A stretch of DNA of 64,000 nucleotides. Origin: Gemmatimonadota bacterium (GTDB taxonomy: Bacteria > Gemmatimonadota > Gemmatimonadetes > Gemmatimonadales > Gemmatimonadaceae). Within the stretch, counting starts at the first letter, position 1; every line of letters starts with the position of its first letter. Shown in pieces: positions 8,460 to 18,900 of this stretch. The notes under the pieces are model-generated. The model searched no databases, was not told where the DNA came from, and saw only the letters and a program-made list of their open reading frames with translations. Where the stretch lies: contig JAHFCT010000010.1 of assembly GCA_023249375.1 (NCBI GenBank), forward strand, positions 21,122 through 85,121, in the 5' to 3' direction. Both the position numbers and the translations under genes were made by a program.

Positions 8460-9986
8460 GTGCCTCCCACTCCTCCGCTCAACGCTGCCGCACCACTGCA
8501 CGTGCTCGTGACCGGCGCCACGGGCTACATCGGCGGCCGACTCGTGCCGCGCTTGCTCGAGGACGGCCATCGCGTCCGCTGCGTGGCACGCAACCCGAGC
8601 CGGCTCGAGAGCTACAACTGGCCCGGCGTCGAGATTCTCCCCGCCGATCTGGAAGAGCCGGATCTCTTCTGGAACATGTTCGACGGCATCGACGTCGCGT
8701 ACTACCTGGTGCACTCGATGGCCGCCGGCGACGCGTACCGCGAACGCGATCGCCTGATGGCGCAGACCTTTGCCGAAGGCGCGGCGCGCGCTGGGGTCAA
8801 GCGCATCATCTATCTCGGAGGACTCGGCGATCCCCAAAAGGTGCACAGCAAGCACCTCGTGTCGCGGCAGGAGGTCGGGCGCTGTCTGGCGTCTACCGGC
8901 GTGCCCGTCATCGAGTTTCGCGCGGCCGTCATCGTCGGGTCGGGGAGCGCGAGCTTCGAGATGATCCGCCATCTCGTCGAGCGGCTGCCGATCATGATTG
9001 CCCCCACATGGGTGAACACCCGCTGTCAGCCAATTGGCATTCGCTCGGTGCTCGACTACCTCGTGGAGGCGCTCGATCATCCGACGGCGCGCGGCGTCTA
9101 CGAAATTGGCGGCGAGGACATCCTCACGTATCGCGAGATGATGCTGCGCTACGCGCAGCAACGCGGCCTGCGCCGCTACATCATCCCGCTCCCCGTGCCG
9201 CGTCCGGAACTAACCTGGCGCTGGGTGGACATCTTCACGCCGATTCCGTACAACATCGCGCGGCCGCTGGTGGAGAGCCTCGCGACGCAAGTGATCGTGC
9301 GCAACGACGCGGCGCGGCTGACGTTCAAGGTGCAGCCCACGGGCTACGACGAAATGGTGCGCCGCGCGCTGTCGCGCATCGAGCAGGACAGCGTGATGAC
9401 CACATGGGCCTCGTCGCTGTCGAGTCTGCCGCAGGGCCAAGGCGATGAGGATTTCCTTGGCTTGCACGAGGGCATGCTCCTCGACCGCAAGCGGCGGCGT
9501 GTGAAAGCATCACCCGAGCGGATGTTCGAGGCCATCTGCCGGCTGGGCGGCGAGGAAGGATGGCTCGCCGGCAATTTGCTGTGGAAGCTGCGCGGCATCA
9601 TGGATCGCATGGTCGGCGGCACGGGCATGCGCCGCGGGCGCCGTCATCCGCGCGACCTACGCGTGGGCGAGCCGCTCGACTGGTGGCGCGTCGAGGCACT
9701 CGAAGAGCCGCACTTGCTGCGGCTGCGCGCCGAGATGAAGCTGCCGGGGCGCGCGTGGCTGCAGTTTGAGGTGCTCCCCGACGAGATGGGCTGCCGCGTG
9801 GAGCAGACGGCGTTCTTCGAACCGTGGGGAATCAGCGGCTACCTCTACTGGTGGTCGGTGCTGCCGTTCCATCGCTTCATCTTTCCCGGCATGATTGACG
9901 CGCTCAAGCGGCGCGCCGAGCTGGCGGAGTTTGAAGCGCGGTGGGGCCCGCAGCGCGCACGTGCCGAAGGCGCTGCGGGAACCTGA
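8460..9986 (+). CDS. NAD(P)-binding SDR-type protein with C-terminal DUF2867-like domain
   Basis: 508 residues from a GTG. The N-terminal half is an extended short-chain dehydrogenase-like Rossmann domain: VLVTGATGYIGGRLVPRLL near residue 15 (GxxGxxG dinucleotide loop), RCVARNPSRL near 40, AYYLVHSMAAGD near 80, RIIYLGGLGD near 118. The C-terminal half from about residue 335 (RKRRRVKASPERMFEAICRLGG, WWRVEALEEPHLLRLRAEMKLPG, EQTAFFEPWGISGYLYWW) matches the DUF2867 layout, a START-like domain often fused to such proteins. The substrate is unknown. The gene follows a tRNA terminator directly and is convergent with the cytochrome gene six bases downstream. Confidence 0.82.
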   Translation: MPPTPPLNAAAPLHVLVTGATGYIGGRLVPRLLEDGHRVRCVARNPSRLESYNWPGVEILPADLEEPDLFWNMFDGIDVAYYLVHSMAAGDAYRERDRLMAQTFAEGAARAGVKRIIYLGGLGDPQKVHSKHLVSRQEVGRCLASTGVPVIEFRAAVIVGSGSASFEMIRHLVERLPIMIAPTWVNTRCQPIGIRSVLDYLVEALDHPTARGVYEIGGEDILTYREMMLRYAQQRGLRRYIIPLPVPRPELTWRWVDIFTPIPYNIARPLVESLATQVIVRNDAARLTFKVQPTGYDEMVRRALSRIEQDSVMTTWASSLSSLPQGQGDEDFLGLHEGMLLDRKRRRVKASPERMFEAICRLGGEEGWLAGNLLWKLRGIMDRMVGGTGMRRGRRHPRDLRVGEPLDWWRVEALEEPHLLRLRAEMKLPGRAWLQFEVLPDEMGCRVEQTAFFEPWGISGYLYWWSVLPFHRFIFPGMIDALKRRAELAEFEARWGPQRARAEGAAGT

Positions 9987-9992
9987 CGCGCG

Positions 9993-10541
9993 CTACTTGT
10001 TCGTCGAGTCCTTGACCGTCAGGTCGAAGTACTGTCCCACCGTCGGCTTCACGCCGGGCTTGGTGCCGCGCGGCAGCCGCACCGGGTTGGGGCCGAGCGA
10101 CTTCGTGTACTGGTACATCGCGCGCATGTCTTTCTCGCTGAACTTCGCGGCGTTGTGCCAGGGCATCGGCAGCTTGCCGTCCCCGCCGTCGGCGGTGCGC
10201 ATGACTTCGACCCAGTGGTCCTCGGACTGCCGGTCGGCGATCTGTCGCAGGTTCTTGCCGTACACTGTCCCCCATGGGCCGTAGTACCCGACGGGATTGC
10301 CGGCCAGCTGGTCCGCTTTCGGCACGTTCCCCTTCTTCTCGGTCCAGCCGGCGGTGTGGCAGTCGTGGCAGCTGCCGAGGATCATCAGGTACTCGCCGGC
10401 CGCGATCGGGCTCGAGGCGCTCACGAACGGCTTTTCCTCCTGCGTCCGAACGCGGGCCGTGGCCGTCGGGGCGGCGATGGCGGCGACGAGCGCGGTGGCG
10501 GCGACGCTGCCGGTGAGCAGGATGAGACGGGACCGCTTCAT
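9993..10541 (-). CDS. Exported c-type cytochrome
   Basis: 182 residues with a classical signal peptide (MKRSRLILLTGSVAATALVA, then an alanine-rich cleavage region). A single haem-attachment site CHDCH lies near residue 59 and KLPMPWHNAAKFSEKDMRAM near 124 supplies a likely axial Met in the LPMP segment. The product is therefore a periplasmic monohaem cytochrome c that carries electrons. The size and the GEYLMILGSCHDC start resemble cytochrome subunits that accompany dehydrogenases, but no partner enzyme is adjacent. Upstream on the same strand is the hybrid kinase ending at 10633. Confidence 0.85.
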   Translation of the reverse strand: MKRSRLILLTGSVAATALVAAIAAPTATARVRTQEEKPFVSASSPIAAGEYLMILGSCHDCHTAGWTEKKGNVPKADQLAGNPVGYYGPWGTVYGKNLRQIADRQSEDHWVEVMRTADGGDGKLPMPWHNAAKFSEKDMRAMYQYTKSLGPNPVRLPRGTKPGVKPTVGQYFDLTVKDSTNK

Positions 10542-10632
10542 TAAGTGGCTTCTCCGGAGATCAGTGGGCGGGGCTAGGCGCGCGGAGTGCCCGCGCGCCG
10601 GACGGGAATTCTACGTGTGAGACGAGGATTCG

Positions 10633-13458
10633 TTAGGGCGCGTGCGACGCGTGCTGCGCCTCGGGCGCGGCCGGCACGCTCTCGGCGATTTCGCGGTCGA
10701 GCACGCGGTCCAGCGCCGCACGGACGTCGTCGAGCTTGGTCGGTTTGCTGACGAAGTCGTCCATCCCCGCGGCCGCGCAGCGTTCGCGCTCCTCTTCCAG
10801 CGCGCTCGCCGTGAGCGCGATGATCTGCACGTGCTGGCCGGCCTTTTCGGCGGCGCGAATGCGGCGCGTCGCCTCGTAGCCGTCGAGGTGCGGCAGGTGG
10901 CAGTCCATCATCACCGCGTCGTACTCCCGCATCAGCGCCTTGTCGACGGCCTGCAGGCCGTCGGTGGCGAGTTCGACGTCGCAGTGCAGCGATTCGAGCA
11001 TCTTGCGCGAGATGATCTGGTTGACCATGTCGTCTTCCACGAGCAGCACGCGCAGCCGCGCCCGCGAGGCGGCGCGCGGCATGGGCAACGAACTCTGCCG
11101 CGCCGCGTCGCGCGCCGTCGACGCCTGCTCGGCGAGCAGGTGCTGCGTGAGCAGTGGTCCGTGCTGGCTCGAGGCGCGGGCCGCATTGCGGCGCACGAGC
11201 ACCGCTTCGATCATCGCCTGCAGCGTGTCGGCGCGGAGCGGCTTGGGCAGGTAGCCGTCGTAACCCACGGCCTGGAACCGCGCCGCGTCGCCGCGCAGCG
11301 AGGCCGACGTCGCGAGCACGAGGCCGAGCGGATGCAGCGCGTCATCGGCACGCACGGCGCGGCCCACGCCTTCGCCGTCGGCGCCGGGCATCAGATAATC
11401 CACCACCGCGATGCGGTAGGGATCACCCTCGGACTGCGCGCGGCGAATCTCGGCCAGCGCGCCGTCGCCGCTCATCGCGACGCCCACGCGCATGCCCCAC
11501 GCCGACAAACGCTCGCGCAGCACGCGCAAGCCGACGTCGTTGTCGTCGACGACGAGCGCGCGCACGCCGCGCAACTCCGGCGCGGGCGGCGCCACCGGCA
11601 CCACGCTGGGATCGAGCGGCAGCGTGACGCTCACGCGGAAGATCGAGCCCACGCCCAGCGTGCTCTCGACCGTCATCGTGCCGCCCATCAGGTCCACCAG
11701 CCGCTTGCTGATGGACAGTCCCAGCCCGGTGCCGCCGAAGCGGCGCGTCGTCGACGAATCGCCCTGCTCGAACGGCGTGAAGAGCCGCACGATGCGGTCG
11801 GGTGCGATGCCGATGCCGGTGTCGTGCACGCTGAGCAGCAGGTTGGCGTGGCCGGCATCGACCTCGCGCGACTCGACGTCGATGAGCAGGTGGCCGTGCT
11901 CGGTGAACTTGACGGCGTTGCCGGCGAGATTGAGCAGCACCTGCCGCACGCGGCCGCTGTCGCCGATGAACCGGCGCGGCGTCCCCGGCGCGATGCGCAC
12001 GACGATCTCCGTGCCCTTGTCCCGCGCCCGCGGTGCGATGAGGTCGGCGACTTCGGCCACCGCGACGTGCAGGTCGAACGGAATGGGATCGAGGCCGAGC
12101 TTGCCGGCTTCGATCTTGGAGAAGTCGAGGATGTCGTTGATGACGCTGAGCAGATGGTCCGCCGAGCGCTGTGCGGTCTCGAGGTACGAGCGCTGCTCGG
12201 CGTTAAGCGTGGTCTCGGCGAGCAGCGACGTCATGCCGATGACGCCGTTCATTGGCGTGCGAATCTCGTGACTCATCGTCGCGAGGAACTCGCTCTTCGC
12301 CTGCGATGCGGCTTCGGCTAGTTCCTTGGCCGAGCGCAACGACGCCTCCGCCGCCTTGCGCAGCTCGCGCTGGCGCTGCGCGCGCCGGCGGTTGAGCACG
12401 GCGACGCCGGCGTTGACGAGGAGCACGAGGACGAGCGTGACGTACAGCCAGCGGAGGATGCGCGCCTGCGCAAAGGCCTCCGACGCGTCGAGCTCGAAGA
12501 CGAGGCCGGCGTCGATCTCGGGAATGAAGGTCCACGCGCCGACGACTTGGGCGCCGCGATAATTGCGGTAGCCGCCCATGTCCACTTCGGTGGAGCCCTG
12601 CGTGACGTGCGAGGCGGCGCGGGTGAGCGGCCAGCGCTCGGCGTCGCGCGCGGCGACCTTGCCCGTCTCGAGCGTGCGCCCCGGATCGCGTACCGTGAGG
12701 CGGAAGGCGACGGTGCCCGCGTCGCGCGGGACGAGGCCCGCGTGCAGCAGCGTCTGCCCGAAGCGCGGCGGACTCGCAAAGATGCCGTCGCGGCTGATCA
12801 GGTAGACGTCGCCCGTCTTCCACGTGCGGCTGACGTCGAGCCGCACCGACATGGGCGCGTCAAACATCACGGCGCCAAGATGACGGCCGCCGGCGTCGAG
12901 CACCGGCGTGGCGACGGTGACAAACGGCTCGCCCGCGGCCAGCGTATCGCCCGACGCGATGGTGGTGCGGGGGAGAGGGGCGGGGGCGCTGACGACGGTG
13001 ACGCCGGCCAGCGCACGGCGAAGGCGCGCACTGTCATGCCAGCGCATCGCCGCTTCACTGCGCGTCGTGCCGTTGGTCATCACCACGCGACCGCTCGGGT
13101 CGACGAGCGACCAGCTCAGCCAGCCTTCGGCTTGGAGGGCCGTGGCCATCGCGTTCTCCGCCACCTGGGCATCGGCGGCCGCGGACGTGCCGTTGAGCAT
13201 GCGGCGCAGCACGGGAAGCACGTTCGGCGCCGCGGCGATGGCGCCGCTGGCGCGCACGATGTCCCGGTGCCACCGCTGGATCTCGGCGCGCCGTTCGTCG
13301 CGCCTCGACTGCAACAGCGCCTCGTCGGCGTCGCGGATGCGCCCCTCGAAGAGCACGAGCGACACCGCCCCCACCACGACGGTGAGTGCGAGCGTGGTCC
13401 ACACGACCGTGCGGGCGGCGGCGGGCGAATCGAAGAACCGCTGGATGGTGTTTTTCAT
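10633..13458 (-). CDS. Membrane hybrid histidine kinase with extracytoplasmic sensor and two receivers
   Basis: 941 residues. A membrane span near residues 17-38 and another near 336-356 bracket a large periplasmic region of PDC/dCache type. HisKA follows with the phosphoacceptor in [15 protein letters not shown] (His397), then HATPase_c with [13 protein letters not shown] and [16 protein letters not shown]. Two receivers come next: REC1 begins [12 protein letters not shown] with phosphoacceptor in AVVDYLMPG (Asp687), and REC2 begins [12 protein letters not shown] with [12 protein letters not shown] (Asp852) and SKPTK. Both receivers retain the acidic pocket and Lys. No HPt domain is present, so onward transfer needs a separate HPt or response regulator. 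It is divergent from the TPP riboswitch region. Confidence 0.92.
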   Translation of the reverse strand: MKNTIQRFFDSPAAARTVVWTTLALTVVVGAVSLVLFEGRIRDADEALLQSRRDERRAEIQRWHRDIVRASGAIAAAPNVLPVLRRMLNGTSAAADAQVAENAMATALQAEGWLSWSLVDPSGRVVMTNGTTRSEAAMRWHDSARLRRALAGVTVVSAPAPLPRTTIASGDTLAAGEPFVTVATPVLDAGGRHLGAVMFDAPMSVRLDVSRTWKTGDVYLISRDGIFASPPRFGQTLLHAGLVPRDAGTVAFRLTVRDPGRTLETGKVAARDAERWPLTRAASHVTQGSTEVDMGGYRNYRGAQVVGAWTFIPEIDAGLVFELDASEAFAQARILRWLYVTLVLVLLVNAGVAVLNRRRAQRQRELRKAAEASLRSAKELAEAASQAKSEFLATMSHEIRTPMNGVIGMTSLLAETTLNAEQRSYLETAQRSADHLLSVINDILDFSKIEAGKLGLDPIPFDLHVAVAEVADLIAPRARDKGTEIVVRIAPGTPRRFIGDSGRVRQVLLNLAGNAVKFTEHGHLLIDVESREVDAGHANLLLSVHDTGIGIAPDRIVRLFTPFEQGDSSTTRRFGGTGLGLSISKRLVDLMGGTMTVESTLGVGSIFRVSVTLPLDPSVVPVAPPAPELRGVRALVVDDNDVGLRVLRERLSAWGMRVGVAMSGDGALAEIRRAQSEGDPYRIAVVDYLMPGADGEGVGRAVRADDALHPLGLVLATSASLRGDAARFQAVGYDGYLPKPLRADTLQAMIEAVLVRRNAARASSQHGPLLTQHLLAEQASTARDAARQSSLPMPRAASRARLRVLLVEDDMVNQIISRKMLESLHCDVELATDGLQAVDKALMREYDAVMMDCHLPHLDGYEATRRIRAAEKAGQHVQIIALTASALEEERERCAAAGMDDFVSKPTKLDDVRAALDRVLDREIAESVPAAPEAQHASHAP

Positions 13459-13509
13459 CGACGCGGTGGAAGCTCGCTTCTAATGTTTGGCGGGGCAAGC
13501 GGTCAGCGA

Positions 13510-13537
13510 TTGCGCCGGCGGTGCCTTCTGCTAGTAT
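13510..13537 (+). promoter_or_regulatory. Promoter of the TPP-riboswitch transcript
   Basis: TTGCGC (13510-13515) and TAGTAT (13532-13537) have a 16-base spacer and lie 10 bases before the aptamer. Confidence 0.6.
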
Positions 13538-13546
13538 ACACGCATA

Positions 13547-13631
13547 GCCGCCAGGGGTATTTCGGCGAGAGCCGAAATTGAGAGATACCCGTGGAACCTG
13601 ATCCGGATCATACCGGCGTAGGGAGTGCGGC
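13547..13631 (+). promoter_or_regulatory. TPP riboswitch (THI box)
   Basis: The conserved aptamer elements appear in order: CCAGGGGTAT, the TTGAGAGA (CTGAGA-type) loop, ATACCCG, GAACCTGATCCGGATCA, and ATACCGGCGTAGGGA. P1 closes as GCCGC (13547-13551) with GCGGC (13627-13631), and a small helix TTTCGGCgagaGCCGAAA forms the variable arm. It binds thiamin diphosphate. The intrinsic terminator 20 bases downstream indicates transcriptional switch-off when TPP is plentiful, controlling the TonB-dependent receptor that follows. Confidence 0.96.
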
Positions 13632-13651
13632 GTGTCGCGGCGGTCTCCGTT

Positions 13652-13686
13652 GCGCCACCCACTCGGCCGGGTGGCGCTTTGTTTTT
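13652..13686 (+). terminator. Intrinsic terminator acting as the riboswitch expression platform
   Basis: A 9-bp perfect stem GCGCCACCC/GGGTGGCGC (13652-13660 with 13669-13677) is followed by TTTGTTTTT. It sits between the aptamer and the receptor start, so it would stop transcription before the gene. Confidence 0.88.
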
Positions 13687-13741
13687 GGCGCCGCTCGGCC
13701 GGGCCCACTTCCGGATCGCAACCGTTTAGCGCGAACCGGCC

Positions 13742-15772
13742 ATGACATCACTTTCATTGTTCGTCGCGGCGCTGGCTGCCCTGCAGGCGCCCCAAACCGC
13801 TGATTCCTCACGCGCGGCGCGCACCGACACGCTCGAACGCGTCACCGTGCGTGCCGTGCGCGCCGGCGGCGCCGCCCCGCTCAGTGAACGCACGATTGCC
13901 CGGGATGAACTGCAGCGCGGCTATTCCGGCCAGGAGGCGCCGCTGCTGCTCACCCGCGTGCCCGGCATCACCGCGTACTCCGAAAGCGGGTCGTTCACCG
14001 GCTACAGCTATCTGAGGCTGCGCGGGCTCGACCAGAATCGCGTGAACCTCACGTTTGACGGGATCCCGCTGAACGATCCCGAAGACCAGGCGTTCTACTT
14101 CTCCAACGTCCCCGATTTCGCCAACAGCGTGCAATCGGTGCAGGTGCAGCGCGGCACGGGGACGAGTTCGTTCGGCACCGCATCGTACGCGGGGTCAGTG
14201 AACTTCCAGTCGCTCGATTTGGCGGCGGCAACGCGCGGCGGCGAGCTGCAGCTCTCCGGCGGTGCGTTCGACACGCGCCGCGCGGCACTGCAATGGCGCT
14301 CGGGGCTGGTGGGCGGACGCTGGGCGGTGGCGGCGCGCGCCACCTCGCAGCAGACCGACGGTTTTCGCCGCCACTCGGGAAACAACGCGTCGTCCGGCTT
14401 CTTCTCCGCCGCGTGGTACGGCAATCACGACGTGCTCAAGTTCACCGCCTTCGCCGGGCTCTCGAAGCTGCGGTCGTCTTACTACGCGGCCGACGAAGCG
14501 ACCGTGCGCCGCGACCCGCGCGACAATCCCATGGCCACGGACGAGCGCGACCGCTTTTCGCAGGTCTTCTGGAATCTCCAGCACGTGCGAGCCGTCGGGG
14601 CGCATGCGGTGTGGACCACCACGGTGTACCGCCAAGGGGCCGGCGGTTGGTTCGACGTGCGTGTCGATCCCGAGCTGTGGCGATTCAACCTCTCGTACAA
14701 CTGGTACGGTGCGCTGTCGACGTTCTCGTACCGGCGCGGCGCGCTGGCCTTTGACGCCGGCGCCCACGTGATGCAGTACCACCGCGACCACTACCTCGAA
14801 ATCTGGCCGCGTCTGGACGAGCGGTCGTACGACAATACGGGGCACAAGGGTGAACAGGCCGCCTTTGCCAAGCTGCAAGTCGAGCGCGGGCGTGCCACCT
14901 GGTTTGGCGACGTGCAGTGGCGTCGCTCGGCGTTCCGCTACGTGCCCGACAAGAATGCGGGCGTGGCCGGACCCAACATCGACTGGGGTTTCCTGAATCC
15001 GCGCGCTGGCGTCACGTGGCGGCAGACGGCCGCCCTGTCGCTCTTTGCCTCGGTGGGGTCGGTGCGCCGAGAGCCGACGCGCGACGACATGTTCGTCGGC
15101 GCCGACAACCTTGATGCGTCGAATGCGGCATCCATCCTGCCGCTCGACCACGTGCGTCCGGAGCATGTGATCGACTACGAGGCGGGGGCCACCTGGACGC
15201 GCGGTGCGGTGCGCGCCTCGGCCAACGTGTTTGCGATGGAGTTCACGCAGGAGATCGCTCCCGTTGGCGCGCTGAGTCTCACGGGGTCGCCGCTGCGCGT
15301 GAATGTGGGCGCCTCGCATCGTCGCGGCTTCGAGGGCGAGCTGCGCTGGAACGCGTCGCGCGACCTGTCGATCGACGCCACGCTGGCGCTCACCGACGCG
15401 CGCATTCACCGGTACACCGACGCGGCGAGTGGCGTGACGTATCGCAATGTCCGCTCGCGGCTCACGCCGGGCTGCGTGGCGACGCAGGCGGCGGCATGGC
15501 GCCTCGGGCACGGTTTCTCGGTGCAGGCGGAGGCGCGCGAACTGTCGGCATCGCCGCTCACGAACACCGGCGACCGGTCGGCGCAGCTCCCCGGATACGT
15601 CCTTGCCGACGCCGGGTTGTCGTGGTCGCGCGGGGCGTCGATGGTCACCGTGCGCATGAACAACCTCTTCGACCGGCTGGCGTACGGCGGCGGCTACGCG
15701 AGCGACGGCACCAACTACGTTTTCCCCTTCGCCACCCGTCACGTGATGTTCGATGTGAGACGCACATTCTAG
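13742..15772 (+). CDS. TonB-dependent outer-membrane receptor, probably for thiamin or a precursor
   Basis: 676 residues with a short hydrophobic signal peptide (MTSLSLFVAALAALQA). A plug domain occupies about residues 35-150 (LLLTRVPGITAYSESGSF, YLRLRGLDQNRVNLTFDGIP, VQVQRGTGTSSFGTASYAGS). A 22-strand-type barrel follows with alternating aromatic patterns, and the C-terminal strand ends VMFDVRRTF with the terminal Phe needed for BAM insertion. TonB-ExbBD would energise substrate import into the periplasm. A TPP riboswitch and terminator precede the gene, which is the reason for assigning thiamin. TPP-regulated TonB receptors are known in other phyla, such as Bacteroidetes. The ATG has no clear Shine-Dalgarno sequence. 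Confidence 0.9.
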   Translation: MTSLSLFVAALAALQAPQTADSSRAARTDTLERVTVRAVRAGGAAPLSERTIARDELQRGYSGQEAPLLLTRVPGITAYSESGSFTGYSYLRLRGLDQNRVNLTFDGIPLNDPEDQAFYFSNVPDFANSVQSVQVQRGTGTSSFGTASYAGSVNFQSLDLAAATRGGELQLSGGAFDTRRAALQWRSGLVGGRWAVAARATSQQTDGFRRHSGNNASSGFFSAAWYGNHDVLKFTAFAGLSKLRSSYYAADEATVRRDPRDNPMATDERDRFSQVFWNLQHVRAVGAHAVWTTTVYRQGAGGWFDVRVDPELWRFNLSYNWYGALSTFSYRRGALAFDAGAHVMQYHRDHYLEIWPRLDERSYDNTGHKGEQAAFAKLQVERGRATWFGDVQWRRSAFRYVPDKNAGVAGPNIDWGFLNPRAGVTWRQTAALSLFASVGSVRREPTRDDMFVGADNLDASNAASILPLDHVRPEHVIDYEAGATWTRGAVRASANVFAMEFTQEIAPVGALSLTGSPLRVNVGASHRRGFEGELRWNASRDLSIDATLALTDARIHRYTDAASGVTYRNVRSRLTPGCVATQAAAWRLGHGFSVQAEARELSASPLTNTGDRSAQLPGYVLADAGLSWSRGASMVTVRMNNLFDRLAYGGGYASDGTNYVFPFATRHVMFDVRRTF

Positions 15773-15909
15773 GCTCGAGTCGGCGGCTCGGTGTGAATCG
15801 CCCGGTCTAGGCATCCTCGGCCGGGGAGTTCTCCAGCCGGCGGCGGCGGGCGTATCTTTCCCGGCATGAGGTCCTGCCACTGAGCCCCGTCGCCAATCGG
15901 CCGCGTCCG

Positions 15910-18900
15910 TTGCTGGACGGAGTTGCCCTATCGCTGCTGGCGATTGGGGCACTGGCGTTCGTGCTCATCTGGTCGGAGCAGCGGACGCGCGGCCAGGCCT
16001 TCGAGCGGCAGTCCGCAGTGCTCTCGATCCAGCGCGACTTGCGCATCGATCTGTCCGAAGCGCATCTCGCGGTTGAGGACCTGACGCGCGGCGAGTCGGA
16101 CTTTGATTCAAAGCGCGACGTGGACGACCGCTACGAGCATGCCCTGCGCCTGCTCGACCAGCTCACCGACCTCGTCGTCTCCGGCGACCGGGGACCAATC
16201 GGCGACCCGCTTCTCTCCGACCGCATTTCCACCGTACGCGCGCACGTCACGACGCTGCGCGACCTGGCCAGGCAGCAGCTCGCCGACCGTCGCCGCGTGC
16301 GGACGACCGGAGACTCGCTGGCGCGGAAGTTCGAAGACACGTTCCTGAGCGCGACCATTGAAGGCCGAGCCATCGGCGAGAGTCTCGACGCGTCGCTGAC
16401 GAGCGCGACGCGCGTGCTCGACCTGCTGCAGGCCGGGGTGGATGCGGTGGTCGCGATGCTCTTCGTGCTCGCGGTGGTGATGGTGGTGCGTCAGCGGCGC
16501 GCGCAACACGAGGATTTCGAGACGCTCGAGACGCAAGTGGAGACGAGCACGCGCGACGCGCTGGCGCGCGAGGCGCGGGCGCGCGCCCTGCTGAACTCGA
16601 CCATCGATGCCATCCTCACCTCGGATGAGCACGGCAAGGTCCTCGGGTGCAATCCCGCGGCGGAACGGCTGTTCGGCTGGACCGAAGCCGAGATGATGAA
16701 CCTGCAGGCGCGCGAGATGATGGGCGAGCCGTACCGCTCGATGTCGCAGGAGGCGCTCGGTGCGTACTTCGCCCGAGCGCGTGACAACGTGCACGGCGTC
16801 AGTGAAATCGTCACCGGCCGCCGGCGCGATGGCCGCGAACTCGTGCTCGACATGTCGCTCAGCGCCGTCCGCTCGCCCGATGGCACGGCGTTCATGGCCG
16901 TCATGCGCGACATCGGCGATCGCGTGGCCGCCGAGCAGCGCTTTCGGGTGATCTTCGATCACGCCACGTCGGCGCACTTCCTGCTGCGCGGCGCGAGCAT
17001 CGTGGACTGCAACGGATCGGCGGTGCAGCTCTTTGCGGCCAATGACAAGATGCCGCTGGTGGGTGCCGAGTTCGGCGCGCTGATGCCGGAGCACCAGCCC
17101 GATGGCGCGACCTCCGACGAAGTCGTCGGCGCGCTCCTCGATCGCGACCGCGTCAAAGGCGCGCAGCGCGTGGAGCTGCACTGCCGCCGCCTGAACGGCG
17201 AAGTGTTCCCGGCCGAGACGACGTTCACCCCGGTGGAACTCGAGGGCGAGGCGGTCACGCTGCTCGAGGTGCGCGACGTCTCGGAACGACGTCAGGCCGA
17301 GTTGGCGCTCGTCTTTGCCAAGGACACCGCCGAGGCGGCCGCCCGCGCCAAGAGCCAGTTCCTGGCCACCGTGTCGCACGAGATCCGCACGCCGATGAAC
17401 GGCATCATCGGCATGACGGGGCTGCTGCTCGAGAGCGGGCTTGATGAAAAGCAGCGGCAGTACACGCAGGCCGTGAAGACATCGGCCGATTCGCTGCTCT
17501 CGATCATCAACGACATTCTCGACTTCTCCAAGGTCGAGGCGGGCAAGCTGGCCATCGAGCCGCTCCCCTTCGATCTGGTCGGCACGCTCGAGGAAGCCTG
17601 CGACCTGCTGGCGCCGCAGGCCGACGAGAAGAACATCGCGCTCGCCCTGCACGTGGGGCGCGGCATGCCGACGCAGCTGGTTGGCGATGCCGGGCGCGTG
17701 CGGCAGATGACGCTCAATCTGCTGTCGAATGCCGTGAAGTTCACGACGTTCGGCCATGTCGTGCTCGACGTGGACGTCATCGACCGGCGCGGCGTGGACG
17801 CCACCGTGCGCATCTCGGTGCACGACACGGGCATGGGCATTCCCGAGTCGCAGCAGTCGCGCATCTTCGAGGACTTCAGCCAGGGCGACGCGTCGATGTC
17901 GCGCCGCTTTGGCGGCACGGGACTTGGCCTCGCCATCACGCGGCGGCTCGCCGAGATGATGGGCGGCGCGGCCGGATTCCGCTCGGTGGAAGGGCGCGGT
18001 TCGACCTTCTGGGTCACGCTGCGCCTGAGCATTCCGCCCGATGCGCGCGAAGCCTCGCCCATCCCCGATCTCGCGGGCCGACGGCTCCTCGTCGTCGATG
18101 CGCACGAGGTAACGCGCCGCGCTCTGGCCCAGCGCCTCGAGGGCATCGGCGCGACCGTCGATACGCGCGCACTGGGCGATCACGGGCTGCAGCAGCTGCG
18201 ACAGGCGGCCGTCGGCGGAAAGCCGTACGATCTCGTCTTCGTGGAGTACGGTACGCGCACCAGCGAAGGGATCGAGTTCGCGGATGCCGTGCGCGCCGAG
18301 CGCGCCATCGAGGCGACACCCCTCGTACTGCTCGTCAGCGCCAGTGTCGGCATCTCGGCCGAATCGACGGCACCCAAAGGCTACGTGGATGTCGTCACCA
18401 AGCCGGCGCACGGTGCCGCACTGCTGGGCGCGTTGCGCAAAGCGCGGGCCAAGCGCAAGCGCGCGCTCGGCGAGCCCATCACTGACCCAAAGCCGGCCAA
18501 GGGCGCGCGCGCCGCGGCGACGGCCGCCTCGGCGACGCGCCCGTCCAATGGCGCGGGCACGGATGGCGCGGTGATCGCTCCACGCGTGTTGCTCGCCGAG
18601 GACAACCCGGTCAATCAGATGGTCGCGCGCGCCCTGCTCGAACGCGCCGGCTGCATCGTCCAGCTCGCCGCCAATGGCGAAGAGGCGGTGTCGATGTCGG
18701 CCGAGGGCGGATTCGACATCATCTTCATGGATTGCCAGATGCCGGTGCTCGACGGCTATGCGGCGACCGCGGCCATTCGGCGGCGCGAGGGCGATGCGCA
18801 GCGCACGCCGGTGATTGCCATGACCGCCAACGCCATGCCGGGCGATCGCGAACGCTGCCTCGCGGCCGGCATGGATGACTACATCGCGAAACCCATCGAC

